A stretch of DNA of 33,463 nt from Flavobacteriales bacterium UBA7878 (GCA_002501205.1 DLRW01000011.1:1-33463), one strand, 5' to 3'. Shown: positions 16,457 through 25,274, counted from the first letter of the stretch. Made by a program: numbers and translations. Notes: generated by a model not told the origin, from the sequence alone.

Positions 16457-18202
16457 CTAAGACTCTCCCTCAAATCGCTTTTTGAGATCCTCTTTATAGG
16501 TTCTGGATACCGGTAGTTCCCTTCCATCGTCAAGAAGAACCTTGGTGGCATAGACTGCTTTCAGAAAAGAAGCTTGCACCAAATAACTTCGATGGATGCG
16601 TATAAAGTCATGGCCACTCAATTGCTCTTCCATTGCCTTGAGGGTGCTACGCTCCACCTCTGGATTTTTACGCCCCTTCAAAAACAAGTTCACATAATGC
16701 CCGTCAGATTCGAGATAAATCAAATCATCAATATTGATCACCGCTTTTGATTTCAGTCGCAACTGACTGGGAAGCTCAGGCTCGGGGGCCTGATGTTCAT
16801 CAATTAAACTAAATCCTGTATTCTCAATCTTATTGACATTGGATAGAGCTTCGGCACTTAAGCGAGCTGCTTCGGCCGCTTCAGCCTCTCGCTCCGCGCT
16901 AATTTGTTTAGCCTTCTTGCGACTGAGCCAGAAAATAAGACTCCCTAAAGCCAGGAAAACTAAAATAACCATCAGGGCCATTTTATAAGAGCGTACCTTC
17001 TCTTCTTGCTGCCCTCTCAGTGCTGCCAACTCAATTTCATTGCTAGCCTGTTTTATTTTGGCCGCATCCCGCTTCTGATCAAGCTCAGCCTGCCTTTGCT
17101 TGCTTAAGCGCAAATATTTTAATGCTGAATCAGCTTCTCCTTTCAATTCAAAATGATGGGCAAAAGCCTCTAAATACTCAGGATCATTCAAAAAGAATTT
17201 TTGATTGGGACTTTGCCGAATGGAATCAAAGTAGGGAGCGCCTGCTTCATAATCACCTTGATTATTGGCCATGTAGAGACTAAGCATCCATAGATTTTCC
17301 AATGTCCGACCGCGGCCTCTCCCACGAGGTGGCATTAGGCTATAGGCACTGTCCAAATATACTTGTGCTGTATCCCAAGCTGCCAGTTTGCTATAGTTCC
17401 GAGACAGATTAGCCAGAACTTCAACCTGATCGAAAAAAGACCCCAGGTTCTGGTGAATCCTCAAAGCTTTATGTAAATAAAAAATGGCCGAATCGTAATG
17501 CCCCAGGGCCCGATGGGCTACGGCCAGATTATTATACGAACGCGCCTCAATATTACGATCCGGCACCTTATTGCTGTGCTCCAGGGCTTTATGAAACCAG
17601 CGCAATGCTTCCTCCTCTTGATGAATCCTTCCGTACAAGGAACCCAAACTAAGATAGGTAAGAGCAATGCCTTGGTAATCGATTCTTTGTTGAATTAAGG
17701 CGGTTTCTTTCATTAAGACTGCAGCCGAATCATAGGATTCGCGCATCATCAAGGCATTTGCCATATTCTTGATAGCCAAGGCGTATTGCAAGCTATCTTG
17801 ATCTTCCATGGCCAGGCGACGTAAAATTCGAAAGCTGGAATCACCACTTTCAAATTGGCGAATCCGATAATAGGAAATCCCCAAATTTTTAAGCACCACT
17901 TCGTAGCTAAAACGCTCATCGTAGTGTTCGCCTTCCTTTAAATGACTTAGGGATTTTTTAAAATTTTTAGCCGCCTTGGTGGGATTGGCTGAGAAGGTTC
18001 CGGCCAGACCTTTTAAAAAATAAGCCCGCCCTAATGCGACTGAATCTTCCGAATATTGCAATAGACCCTCAGCAATTGAATCTAGAACCTTAGGATTTCG
18101 AATATCCTGTAAAGATGCTTCAACCCATTTCTCCTTTTCTCCCTGAGCATAAGCACCATAAGTCACGAGGAGCCCCAATACTGCCCCCAATATTCTCTTC
18201 AT
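16457..18202 (-). CDS. TPR protein with membrane anchor and LytTR DNA-binding domain
   Basis: A 581-residue one-component regulator. The start at 18202 (MKRILGAVLGLLVTYGAYAQG) gives a proper signal peptide; the open frame extends 15 codons further but without one. Residues about 30-390 hold tetratricopeptide repeats (for example ALTYLSLGSLYGRIHQEEEALRWFHKAL and EARSYNNLAVAHRALGHYDSAIFYLHKAL), expected to lie in the periplasm. A membrane helix follows at about 405-427 (MALMVILVFLALGSLIFWLS), then a short coiled coil. A LytTR domain at about 480-578 (VINIDDLIYLESDGHYVNLFL, FIRIHRSYLVQASFLKAV, LPVSRTYKEDLKKRF) ends the protein. It should link a periplasmic signal or partner directly to promoter binding. 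Target genes are unknown. Confidence 0.9.
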   Translation of the reverse strand: MKRILGAVLGLLVTYGAYAQGEKEKWVEASLQDIRNPKVLDSIAEGLLQYSEDSVALGRAYFLKGLAGTFSANPTKAAKNFKKSLSHLKEGEHYDERFSYEVVLKNLGISYYRIRQFESGDSSFRILRRLAMEDQDSLQYALAIKNMANALMMRESYDSAAVLMKETALIQQRIDYQGIALTYLSLGSLYGRIHQEEEALRWFHKALEHSNKVPDRNIEARSYNNLAVAHRALGHYDSAIFYLHKALRIHQNLGSFFDQVEVLANLSRNYSKLAAWDTAQVYLDSAYSLMPPRGRGRGRTLENLWMLSLYMANNQGDYEAGAPYFDSIRQSPNQKFFLNDPEYLEAFAHHFELKGEADSALKYLRLSKQRQAELDQKRDAAKIKQASNEIELAALRGQQEEKVRSYKMALMVILVFLALGSLIFWLSRKKAKQISAEREAEAAEAARLSAEALSNVNKIENTGFSLIDEHQAPEPELPSQLRLKSKAVINIDDLIYLESDGHYVNLFLKGRKNPEVERSTLKAMEEQLSGHDFIRIHRSYLVQASFLKAVYATKVLLDDGRELPVSRTYKEDLKKRFEGES

Positions 18203-18405
18203 CTTCCTTCCATTTTGACAATCCCCTCGTGGGCAAGATAGTTTCATTATTACACTAAGTCAAGCCGAATCTGGATAAATAAATGCCCGAAAGCCAGCAC
18301 CAGCAAGGGACCTAGAACCTAACCCACTACTTAACAGCTAGATGAAGGAAGCACGATCAAATTTTAAATCTCAAATTTCGGGTTCCGGCTCAAAGCATCA
18401 ACTCT

Positions 18406-18413
18406 TACCTTTG
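18406..18413 (+). promoter_or_regulatory. Bacteroidota -7 element upstream of mfd
   Basis: TACCTTTG, an exact TAnnTTTG match, 51 bases before the mfd ATG. A start of transcription just after it would place the hairpin at 18423-18449 in the mRNA leader. No convincing -33 TTTG at standard spacing. Confidence 0.5.
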
Positions 18414-18422
18414 CCAGCTCAC

Positions 18423-18449
18423 ACCATCCCTCAATAAAGAGCGGATGGT
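18423..18449 (+). promoter_or_regulatory. Hairpin in the predicted mfd mRNA leader
   Basis: ACCATCC plus CTC (18423-18432) pairs with GAG (18439-18441) and GGATGGT (18443-18449), with loop AATAAA and one unpaired C. This gives ten base pairs within a leader of about 45 bases, ending 15 bases before the ATG. There is no T-run after it, so it is not an intrinsic terminator. It might affect mRNA stability or translation. Confidence 0.45.
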
Positions 18450-18464
18450 TTAATGGTTTAGGGC

Positions 18465-21400
18465 ATGGCCTACAAGGCAAGTAATTTTCTGGAGCGCTAT
18501 TCGGATGACCAGCGCATTAAACTCATTCTTGATCAGTGGTCTAAAACAGACCCTCAGAAACTGGAAGTTAGAGGCATATCAGGGTCCCTCGGTGCTATAG
18601 CCCTGGCTCAAAGCTTCCAGCAAAGTGAAATTCCGCATTTGGTCATTCTTAATGACAAAGAGCAAGCGGCCTATTTCCTTAATGATCTGGAAGGTTTAAT
18701 AGGCGAAAAAGAAGTACTCTTTTATCCTGCCTCCTACCGAAGGCCGTATGACACCGAAGAAACGGACAATGCCAATGTCCTGCTACGAGCTGAAGTATTA
18801 AACCGCCTAAACAGTCGCAAGAAACCCGCTATTCTGGTTAGCTACGCCGACGCTCTTTTCGAAAAGGTTGTTACTCGTAAAAGCCTAAGTGCGCATACTT
18901 TCAGCATCAGGACCGGGGATGAATTAAGCATTGACTTCTTAAATGAAACCCTCTTTGAATATCAATTTGAAAGAGTGGATTTCGTTATTGAACCCGGGCA
19001 GTTTTCCGTTCGTGGTGGTATAGTGGATGTATACTCCTTCTCCCATGACCAACCCTTCCGGATTGAGTTTTTCGATGATGAAATTGAAAGCATTCGCACC
19101 TTCGATATCGAAAGCCAACTGAGTATTGATCAGGTGAAACGAATTCAATTGGTACCTAATGTTGAAAACAAGGTGCTGATGGAAAGTCGGGAAAGCTTCC
19201 TGGAGTACATAGGTCCTAAAACCATCGTTTGGACCCAAAATTCCAATCTGATTGGGAGCAAACTTCAAGATCTTTATGAAAAGGCCCTGGAACTTTTTCG
19301 GGAGATCAACTCCGATATCAGTCGCAGTGAACCGGCGGAACTCTATATAAATAAAGACCTATTTCATCAGCAGTTAAAGAACTTCCATCAACTGGAGTGG
19401 CAAGCGGATAATGGCTTTGAGGCCAGTTTAAAGATCGAGTTCAACTCTAAACCTCAACCCAGCTTCAATAAAAAGTTTGAACTTTTGGTTGATGATCTTC
19501 GCAAACACAGTGAAGAGGATTACGATAATTTCCTGCTCTGCCTCAATCAAACCCAAGTTGAACGCTTCGATGCCATTTTCGAAGACATTGGCAAAGAGGT
19601 TAAGTTTCAACCGATTGTACATACCCTGCACGAAGGCTTCATTGACCAGGAAGCTAAAACCCTGGTTTACACAGACCATCAAATTTTTGAGCGCTATCAG
19701 AAATTCCGCTTAAGAACGGGCTATGAGAAACGTCAAGCGGTAAGCCTTAAAGAACTCACCGCTCTGCAAGTTGGAGACTATATCACCCACATTGACCATG
19801 GTATTGGGGAATTCGGCGGACTGCAAAAAATTGAGGTTAACGGAAAGCAACAGGAAGCCATTAAACTGATTTACAGCGGAGGCGATGTGCTCTATGTAAG
19901 CATTCACTCTTTGCATAAGATCAGTCGCTATAATGGCAAAGAAGGCACGGTGCCCTCAGTGCATAAACTGGGTTCCGGAGTTTGGCAAAAAACCAAGTCC
20001 AAGGCTAAGACTCGCGTTAAAAAGGTGGCCTTTGACCTTATTAAGCTTTATGCTAAACGTAAGGCTACGCATGGCTTTCAGTTTTCACCCGACAATTATT
20101 TACAGCACGAATTAGAGGCTTCCTTTATTTATGAGGATACGCCCGATCAAGAATCGGCAACCCTGGCCATTAAACAGGATATGGAGGCGCAAACTCCGAT
20201 GGACCGCCTTATTTGCGGGGATGTTGGCTTCGGAAAAACCGAATTAGCGGTACGAGCAGCCTTTAAGGCGGTATGCGATAGCAAGCAAGTTGCGGTATTG
20301 GTACCAACTACTATTCTTGCCTTTCAACATCATAAAACCTTTAGCAAGCGATTAGCCGATTTCCCTTGCCGCGTGGAGTATATAAACAGATTCCGCAGCA
20401 GGAAAGAGCAAACCGAAATCCTGAAAGATTTAGAAGAAGGCAAGGTAGACATCATCATTGGTACTCATCGTCTAGTGGGTAAAGACATCAAGTTTAAAGA
20501 CTTAGGACTGCTGGTTATTGATGAGGAGCAAAAATTTGGTGTAAGCGTTAAGGACAAGCTTAAGAACCTGAAGGTAAATGTGGATACCCTTACCCTAACA
20601 GCGACACCCATTCCGCGGACCTTACAATTTTCACTGATGCAGGCGCGCGACTTGAGTGTGATGACCACGCCACCACCGAACCGCCACCCGATTGAGACCC
20701 AATTGATCCCCTTTAATGAGGAAATTATCCGCGACAGCTTGCGCTATGAATTAAGCAGAGGTGGACAGGTTTTCTTCATCCACAACCGAGTGGAGAATAT
20801 TAAAGAAGTGGCAGGTATGCTGCAAAGGCTAATGCCAGATGCTAAAATCGGTATTGGTCATGGCCAGATGGAAGGCAAGAAATTGGAGCAATTAATGTTG
20901 CAGTTTATTAATGGTGAATTCGATATTCTGGTGGCCACCTCGATTATTGAGAATGGATTGGATGTACCGAATGCCAATACCATCATCATCAATAATGCAC
21001 AAAATATTGGCCTGAGCGATCTGCATCAAATGCGAGGTCGAGTAGGTCGAAGCAACAAAAAGGCCTTCTGTAAATTAATCACTCCTCCCCTTTCGGCGAT
21101 GAGCGATGAAGCCCGCAAGAGAATGCAGGCCATCGAAAAATTCAGTGATTTGGGAAGTGGTTTCCATATTGCTATGCGCGATTTAGAGATTCGTGGAGCT
21201 GGTGATTTACTGGGTGCCGAACAGAGTGGCTTTATCAATGATATTGGCTTTGATACCTTCCAGAAAATCCTGGCAGAAGCTATTGAAGAACTAAAAGAAA
21301 CAGAGTTTAAAGAGCTCTATGCTGAAGAGTTAAAGAATAAGGAAAGTATTAGCGATACCTTATTGGATACCGACCTGGAGATTTTGATCCCTGATCAATA

Positions 21401-21809
21401 TGTGAACAAGGTAGATGAGCGCCTGAAGCTGTATCAGGAATTGGATCAATTGCGCACGGAAGCAGAAATTGAAACCTACTCCCGCGATTTAGCCGATCGC
21501 TTTGGACCTATCCCTCGGGAAGTGGAAGAGCTTTTCGATTCCATACGTTTACGTCGCCTAGGGCAGAAAATCGGATTTGAAAAAGTGGTTCTCAAGCAAG
21601 AACGCTTGCTCTGCTATTTTACTTCGGATCAAGAATCTCCCTACTTCCAATCGGATCGCTTCCAAAAAGTACTTCTGTATTTGAAGTCGGCCCCGCAAGC
21701 TCAGCTTAAAGAGCGTAATGGTAAACTGTACCTAAGCTTCCAGGACGTGCTTAGCGTTCACGATGCATTTGAAGTACTAAAGCCAATTCTGGGAACAGAG
21801 GCCAATTAG
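18465..21809 (+). CDS. mfd: Transcription-repair coupling factor
   Basis: An 1114-residue Mfd protein, which pushes stalled RNA polymerase off DNA lesions and recruits UvrA. The N-terminal third (about 1-340) is the UvrB-like region that binds UvrA (SLGAIALAQSFQQSEIPHLVILNDKEQAAYFLNDL, then VLFYPASYRRPYD, and FVIEPGQFSVRGGIVDVYSF). The CarD-like polymerase-interaction domain is at about 430-490 (GDYITHIDHGIGEFGGLQKIE). The SF2 translocase follows: Walker A GDVGFGKTE near 585, Walker B VIDEEQKFGV near 685, TATPIPRTLQFSL, and motif VI QMRGRVGRSNKKAF. A C-terminal D7-type region ends the protein. Length is usual for Bacteroidota. A -7 element and leader hairpin lie upstream; the DUF1905/YdeI gene follows after 25 bases. 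Confidence 0.97.
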   Translation: MAYKASNFLERYSDDQRIKLILDQWSKTDPQKLEVRGISGSLGAIALAQSFQQSEIPHLVILNDKEQAAYFLNDLEGLIGEKEVLFYPASYRRPYDTEETDNANVLLRAEVLNRLNSRKKPAILVSYADALFEKVVTRKSLSAHTFSIRTGDELSIDFLNETLFEYQFERVDFVIEPGQFSVRGGIVDVYSFSHDQPFRIEFFDDEIESIRTFDIESQLSIDQVKRIQLVPNVENKVLMESRESFLEYIGPKTIVWTQNSNLIGSKLQDLYEKALELFREINSDISRSEPAELYINKDLFHQQLKNFHQLEWQADNGFEASLKIEFNSKPQPSFNKKFELLVDDLRKHSEEDYDNFLLCLNQTQVERFDAIFEDIGKEVKFQPIVHTLHEGFIDQEAKTLVYTDHQIFERYQKFRLRTGYEKRQAVSLKELTALQVGDYITHIDHGIGEFGGLQKIEVNGKQQEAIKLIYSGGDVLYVSIHSLHKISRYNGKEGTVPSVHKLGSGVWQKTKSKAKTRVKKVAFDLIKLYAKRKATHGFQFSPDNYLQHELEASFIYEDTPDQESATLAIKQDMEAQTPMDRLICGDVGFGKTELAVRAAFKAVCDSKQVAVLVPTTILAFQHHKTFSKRLADFPCRVEYINRFRSRKEQTEILKDLEEGKVDIIIGTHRLVGKDIKFKDLGLLVIDEEQKFGVSVKDKLKNLKVNVDTLTLTATPIPRTLQFSLMQARDLSVMTTPPPNRHPIETQLIPFNEEIIRDSLRYELSRGGQVFFIHNRVENIKEVAGMLQRLMPDAKIGIGHGQMEGKKLEQLMLQFINGEFDILVATSIIENGLDVPNANTIIINNAQNIGLSDLHQMRGRVGRSNKKAFCKLITPPLSAMSDEARKRMQAIEKFSDLGSGFHIAMRDLEIRGAGDLLGAEQSGFINDIGFDTFQKILAEAIEELKETEFKELYAEELKNKESISDTLLDTDLEILIPDQYVNKVDERLKLYQELDQLRTEAEIETYSRDLADRFGPIPREVEELFDSIRLRRLGQKIGFEKVVLKQERLLCYFTSDQESPYFQSDRFQKVLLYLKSAPQAQLKERNGKLYLSFQDVLSVHDAFEVLKPILGTEAN

Positions 21810-21834
21810 CCCCTACTCTTTTTATCTTGGGATC

Positions 21835-22299
21835 ATGAAATTTGAAGCCTATATCGAGAATACCGGGGGCATACCCTTTGTGATCTGTGATTATGATGTC
21901 GCACAGAAATTTATTGAGCAGCACTCTAAACGGGTGTTGATCTATGGTCCGGATCAAAAGGCCATTCACCGGGCCTTGCAATTGCGCAAAGATGGCTATG
22001 CGCTAATTGCTTTAAGCAAGGCCATCTTAAAAGGCTGGAAAATGGAGGTGGGTGATTTGGTGCAAATTCGAGTGGAGCCCGACACCTCTGAATTTGGCAT
22101 GAGTTTCCCAGAAGAGTTCAAAATTGTATTGGAGCAAGATCCGGAAGCGGCAGCAGTTTTCGAAAGATTAAAGCCCGGCCGACAAAGAGGGGTATTGCAT
22201 TATGTAAGTCAACCCAAAGGCGAAGAATCCCGCATTAAGCGTGCCCTGGAAATGGCAGAGAAAATGCGTACGGGTACTTTGCATGGCGGGATAGACTAA
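21835..22299 (+). CDS. DUF1905 / YdeI-OmpD-associated family protein
   Basis: A 154-residue soluble protein in two parts. Residues about 1-95 match the DUF1905 beta-barrel-like fold (MKFEAYIENTGGIPFVICDYDVAQKF, WKMEVGDLVQIRVEPDTSEFGMSFPEEF). Residues about 100-150 match the YdeI/OmpD-associated helical tail (VFERLKPGRQRGVLHYVSQPKGEESRIKRALEMAEKM). The family has been loosely linked to bacteriocin protection, but no biochemical function is established. It starts 25 bases after mfd and may be cotranscribed with it; a near-match to a -7 element (TATCTTGG) lies in that gap. It is convergent with the NADAR gene. Confidence 0.8.
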   Translation: MKFEAYIENTGGIPFVICDYDVAQKFIEQHSKRVLIYGPDQKAIHRALQLRKDGYALIALSKAILKGWKMEVGDLVQIRVEPDTSEFGMSFPEEFKIVLEQDPEAAAVFERLKPGRQRGVLHYVSQPKGEESRIKRALEMAEKMRTGTLHGGID

Positions 22300-22314
22300 T
22301 TGAAGGAATGAAAT

Positions 22315-22331
22315 AGCTCTATTTAAGAGCT
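22315..22331. terminator. Possible weak bidirectional terminator between convergent genes
   Basis: AGCTCT and AGAGCT form a six-pair stem around loop ATTTA, flanked by short A- and T-rich sequence, exactly between two convergent stop codons. The stem is short and has no long T-run, so the call is tentative. Confidence 0.3.
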
Positions 22332-22339
22332 TAAACTGC

Positions 22340-23071
22340 CTAAAGTTTCTGGTAAAAACCTTCCCATCCCAAAGGCTCAGGATTATAGAGTTTATATACC
22401 TGCTGTTCTCGTTCACTTAAAGCTTTATATTCTGAGGCAAAGTCTTTCTGTTCTTTTTCATTGACTGACCTATCCCAAGCTGCGACTAAGTCCTTTTCCA
22501 GTGCTGTAAAATGTCCAAATTCAGCCAGAAAATCCCGGGCTTCCATAAGGGCAAAACCAAGTAAGTTTAATCCAGGCCATGCCTTAACATTCTGAATATC
22601 GGGATGATCTTTTGCCATACCAATACCCCAAATACTATCTAGCGGACTGGCCTCTACCAAAACACGATTATGGGTATTCAGTAAAAAATCCAATAAATCA
22701 GGATTCTGATTAAACTTGTGAATATTCCCTAAGCGAACAATCTCAAATCGCTTTTGAAGCCAAATATCCTGATCAAAGTTTAAAACTTGGCGACCCAAAT
22801 CTTTGGCTTCAGCAGGCTTTTTACTGGCTATAATCCTTTCAGCTATTTCATGATTATCGAATAAGCGGGCCTTTTGTGCCATCATCCAATGCTCAGAAGT
22901 TTTATAGCTGTATCCATTAATGCTAAAAGGGCTCTCAAACCACTGACTAAAGCAAAAGCTCCCTACTGTTTCGCCGGCCCTAGAGGTATGTCCCCAGAAA
23001 TAGAGGTATTTAAATCGGGTCCCATTCTCGATGCTCGATACAAGCCACTCTTTTGAATAATGTGTTATCAT
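22340..23071 (-). CDS. NADAR family protein (YbiA-like N-glycosidase fold)
   Basis: A 243-residue protein whose centre (about 25-190) is a NADAR domain: FCFSQWFESPFSINGYSYKTSEHWMMAQKARLF, then AKDLGRQVLNFDQDIWLQKRFEIVRLGNIHKF, and LVEASPLDSIWGIGMAKD. NADAR proteins act on ADP-ribose-type N-glycosidic bonds. Characterised members hydrolyse a riboflavin-pathway intermediate or remove ADP-ribose from modified guanosine. The C-terminal 55 residues (GHFTALEKDLVAAWDRSVNEKEQKDF and after) are charged, helical and lie outside the core. No ADP-ribosyltransferase toxin gene is adjacent, so this may be a general repair or housekeeping enzyme. Its 5' flank of about 175 bases shows no clear promoter or terminator. 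Confidence 0.85.
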   Translation of the reverse strand: MITHYSKEWLVSSIENGTRFKYLYFWGHTSRAGETVGSFCFSQWFESPFSINGYSYKTSEHWMMAQKARLFDNHEIAERIIASKKPAEAKDLGRQVLNFDQDIWLQKRFEIVRLGNIHKFNQNPDLLDFLLNTHNRVLVEASPLDSIWGIGMAKDHPDIQNVKAWPGLNLLGFALMEARDFLAEFGHFTALEKDLVAAWDRSVNEKEQKDFASEYKALSEREQQVYKLYNPEPLGWEGFYQKL

Positions 23072-23246
23072 GCTAAGATTTAGGTTTTATTTTGAGAGGT
23101 AAAAGTAGAATTGCAGATCGAAGAGTTGATAAAATAAGCTAGAATTAAGAACCTTTAAGGACTGCAATTTGTCCGCTGGCTAAAATTTGAATTTCCTATT
23201 CAAGAGAATCAGCAATGGCCAAATCCTAAAAATCAGCTCTGCCTTT

Positions 23247-24200
23247 TCAATCTTGGAAAATCCTATTCTCCAATAATTTCCCCTGGTCATAAACAGCTAT
23301 CAGATAAGCATTATGCTTGTTTGACCAAATCTTGGACTCACCTTGAAGCAATCCATTTTGATAGCTCTTCTGTATTTTAATTTTGGCACTTTCAAACCAA
23401 AATGTCTGCAGCCCCTCCGGCTCTCCTTTCTTATAAAACTCCTCCGATTGCTTTTTACCAGAGGCATACCATGTTTGGTATTTTCCGCCAAGTTTTCCTT
23501 TCTTATACCAAGCCTCGGTGGCGATTTGCCCATTTTCATGATAGCTCCTATAAGGACCCTCTAGAATACCTTTCTGATAAGATTTTTCAATATGCAATTG
23601 CCCACTTTCATAGAAGTGCTTTTCCAATCCCGTTTTAAACCCATTAGTATATTCACCTGCCGCATACAATGAACCCCGAGGATAATAGGAAGACCAGGGA
23701 CCATGTTTCTCACCCGCCTCATTTCTACTTATTGAATCTGTAAACCCCTCAAGAGATCGAACCTCTTCTTCGCTTAAACTATTCCTAATAGCTTGACTTA
23801 CCTGTATTTGAAATTCAAAATTGGTATCCAAATCCGCAGCCTTCTGCATATCGGAATAAAAACGATCCTTTTGGGCTAGCTCGAAGAAGCAAAACCCTCT
23901 ATTAAAGTATAAGTTAGCCGAACTTGAATCTAGTTCTGTAGCCATCGTATAGCTTTGAATTGCAGCAGAATAATCCTGAGAAATCTGCTGGGACAAGCCT
24001 TTCAAGAAAATGACCTCAAAATCATCGGTCTTTAGATCTAAGAGTTGATCAATTATTATTTGAGCAGAATCAATTTTATCTGCATTCAGCAAATTTTTAA
24101 CGTCTTGAAGTAAATCTTGATAGGATTTTTGGGGCTCCCAAGTTTGTTGACAAGCACTCAGGAGAATCAAGAAGCATAAAAGGAAATAGAGCTTTTTCAA
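23247..24200 (-). CDS. Lipoprotein with TPR and MORN-like (YwqK-type) repeats
   Basis: A 317-residue lipoprotein. The signal peptide ends in a lipobox (LLSAC, Cys17). Residues about 35-125 form tetratricopeptide repeats (IIIDQLLDLKTDDFEVIFLKGLSQQISQDYSAAIQSY, NLYFNRGFCFFELAQKDRFY). From about 165 to 310 there are some six tandem MORN-variant repeats of the YwqK type. Each has a G.W..YY..G.L...GEY..G pattern (for example GPWSSYYPRGSLYAAGEYTNG and GPYRSYHENGQIATEAWYKKG). Such repeats are widespread in Bacteroidota and have no fixed function; the antitoxin label sometimes attached to them is not supported here. Gene order suggests it follows the small exported protein at 24225-24623. Confidence 0.85.
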   Translation of the reverse strand: MKKLYFLLCFLILLSACQQTWEPQKSYQDLLQDVKNLLNADKIDSAQIIIDQLLDLKTDDFEVIFLKGLSQQISQDYSAAIQSYTMATELDSSSANLYFNRGFCFFELAQKDRFYSDMQKAADLDTNFEFQIQVSQAIRNSLSEEEVRSLEGFTDSISRNEAGEKHGPWSSYYPRGSLYAAGEYTNGFKTGLEKHFYESGQLHIEKSYQKGILEGPYRSYHENGQIATEAWYKKGKLGGKYQTWYASGKKQSEEFYKKGEPEGLQTFWFESAKIKIQKSYQNGLLQGESKIWSNKHNAYLIAVYDQGKLLENRIFQD

Positions 24201-24224
24201 AGGAACTTTATTAATTGGATCTGT

Positions 24225-24623
24225 TTAGTTTTTCTCCAGGAAGTTGGTTTCTATTAATTCATCATCAATAAATAGAAACAAGCGATCTCCTTTGCGGATA
24301 AACTTATGAAATTCGAATTGGACATCTGGCTCTTGCCTTTCTCCATCTAGCTCCTGCAATACAAGCGGCTCTTGCTCCCACATCCATGCTGAGGCATCCA
24401 AAAGTAAAGTGTCATCATGAAATTTATACTCCCCTGAATAGATTAGCCAAGTATTACAAGACTGGCTACGCAGGCTAAAGGTCGAATCCGTCCATAATTC
24501 CAATTGCAATCCACCAAAAGCAGATTGAAAAACGAAGGTTTCAGCTGGCATGGCTTGCCCAATCAGATTAGGACTTATATTGAATAGGAATAGAGCTAAG
24601 CTCAAAAAAAGAGAACATCTCAC
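24225..24623 (-). CDS. Small exported protein, function unknown
   Basis: A 132-residue protein beginning with GTG at 24623. The start is supported by the signal peptide it creates (MRCSLFLSLALFLFNISPNLIGQA), while the next in-frame Met lies after the cleavage site. The mature part is beta-rich and acidic (FVFQSAFGGLQLELWTDSTFSLRS, then GEYKFHDDTLLLDASAW, and DRLFLFIDDELIETNFLEKN). This fits a small lipocalin-like or eight-strand barrel pattern seen in many Bacteroidota proteins of this size, but I do not recognise a family. It ends 24 bases before the downstream lipoprotein gene starts, so the two are probably cotranscribed. Confidence 0.6.
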   Translation of the reverse strand: MRCSLFLSLALFLFNISPNLIGQAMPAETFVFQSAFGGLQLELWTDSTFSLRSQSCNTWLIYSGEYKFHDDTLLLDASAWMWEQEPLVLQELDGERQEPDVQFEFHKFIRKGDRLFLFIDDELIETNFLEKN

Positions 24624-24731
24624 CGCACTATTAAATCAAAAATTAAAATTCCCATCCATGGTATTATTCATCACTGGATGGTAAATTCTCTATAACCAAT
24701 TCAAGCTTTAAAACAATAAAAACGGAGCATC

Positions 24732-25112
24732 CTATCCGGTTATTCCAGTTAAAAATTTAAATCCTCCATATAGCATCCTACTGGCATCAAAAATCTTACG
24801 ATCGGGCTGCATCAATGGCCCCACTAATTTGGACATGCGCGGATCTTGCGGCACTTTCATATTCGCATCATCCCGAATATCCTTAGAAGGGAAAAGAGCC
24901 CAGCCAAATATTACTAGCTCATTCTCCTTAAGACCTGCTGCTTCCACAAAGGATTTTGTACCGGGCAGACTTAGATCATCACCCACAAATTCGTAGTAAG
25001 CTTGCGCCCCGTATTCCATCCAAATCGCTGCCACCGTTTCAGCGACCTTTTGATACTCCTGAAGATGTTCCTCTGCTATGGGAAAAAGAAAAGCGTCGAT
25101 ATAGCTACTCAT
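24732..25112 (-). CDS. DUF1428 family protein
   Basis: A 126-residue soluble protein of the DUF1428/YbaA family, a ferredoxin-like (dimeric alpha-beta barrel) fold. Typical segments are the opening YIDAFLFPIAEEHLQEYQKVAETVAAIWMEYGAQAYYEFVGDD and the centre LVIFGWALFPSKDIRDDANMKVPQDPRM, ending in ASRMLYGGFKFL. No biochemical function is known for the family. Its 5' end faces the rightward 54-residue membrane gene across 162 bases that hold the FNR-type palindrome, so it might share that control. Confidence 0.88.
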   Translation of the reverse strand: MSSYIDAFLFPIAEEHLQEYQKVAETVAAIWMEYGAQAYYEFVGDDLSLPGTKSFVEAAGLKENELVIFGWALFPSKDIRDDANMKVPQDPRMSKLVGPLMQPDRKIFDASRMLYGGFKFLTGITG

Positions 25113-25195
25113 ATTCTTTGATATATATTAAAATCTGCCTAGCTAAAACTATCACAAATCGATGAAATGTACCCATGAATGGGCCGCTTAAAATC

Positions 25196-25209
25196 TTGAC
25201 TTAAGTCAA
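25196..25209. promoter_or_regulatory. FNR-type palindrome, candidate Crp/Fnr operator
   Basis: TTGACTTAAGTCAA is a perfect 14-base palindrome with the half-site spacing of FNR/NNR boxes (TTGAC-N4-GTCAA). It lies in the divergent region between DUF1428 and the 54-residue membrane gene. Its centre is about 40 bases before the transcription start implied by the -7-like element at 25232-25239, the classic class II activator position. A Crp/Fnr regulator with the matching E-x-x-S-R recognition helix is encoded at 27069-27668. Confidence 0.6.
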
Positions 25210-25231
25210 TGCAGGGCAATTCTGATTGAGG

Positions 25232-25239
25232 AATCTTTG
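25232..25239 (+). promoter_or_regulatory. Near-consensus -7 element after the FNR-type palindrome
   Basis: AATCTTTG differs from TAnnTTTG at the first base only. It lies 22 bases after the palindrome and 35 bases before the ATG at 25275. No TTTG is present at -33; the palindrome sits just upstream of that position, which fits an activator-dependent promoter. Confidence 0.4.
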
Positions 25240-25274
25240 TCTCAAGAAACTAAAGACTATCCTAAAACATAAAA

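Noticed and set aside
18939..19268. 109-codon minus-strand frame inside mfd
   Set aside because: Antisense shadow of a conserved coding region; no domain, signal peptide or promoter.
21835..23071. Defence island formed by the YdeI-like and NADAR genes
   Set aside because: They are convergent, unlinked in transcription, lie beside mfd, and no nuclease, toxin or other defence gene is nearby.
23247..24200. Toxin-antitoxin system suggested by the YwqK-type MORN repeats
   Set aside because: The antitoxin name is a database label; this is a lipoprotein with TPRs, and no toxin gene is adjacent.
24652..24681. CCATCCA and TGGATGG inverted repeat upstream of the small exported gene
   Set aside because: Seven-pair stem with a 16-base loop and no T-run; could easily be chance in AT-rich intergenic sequence.
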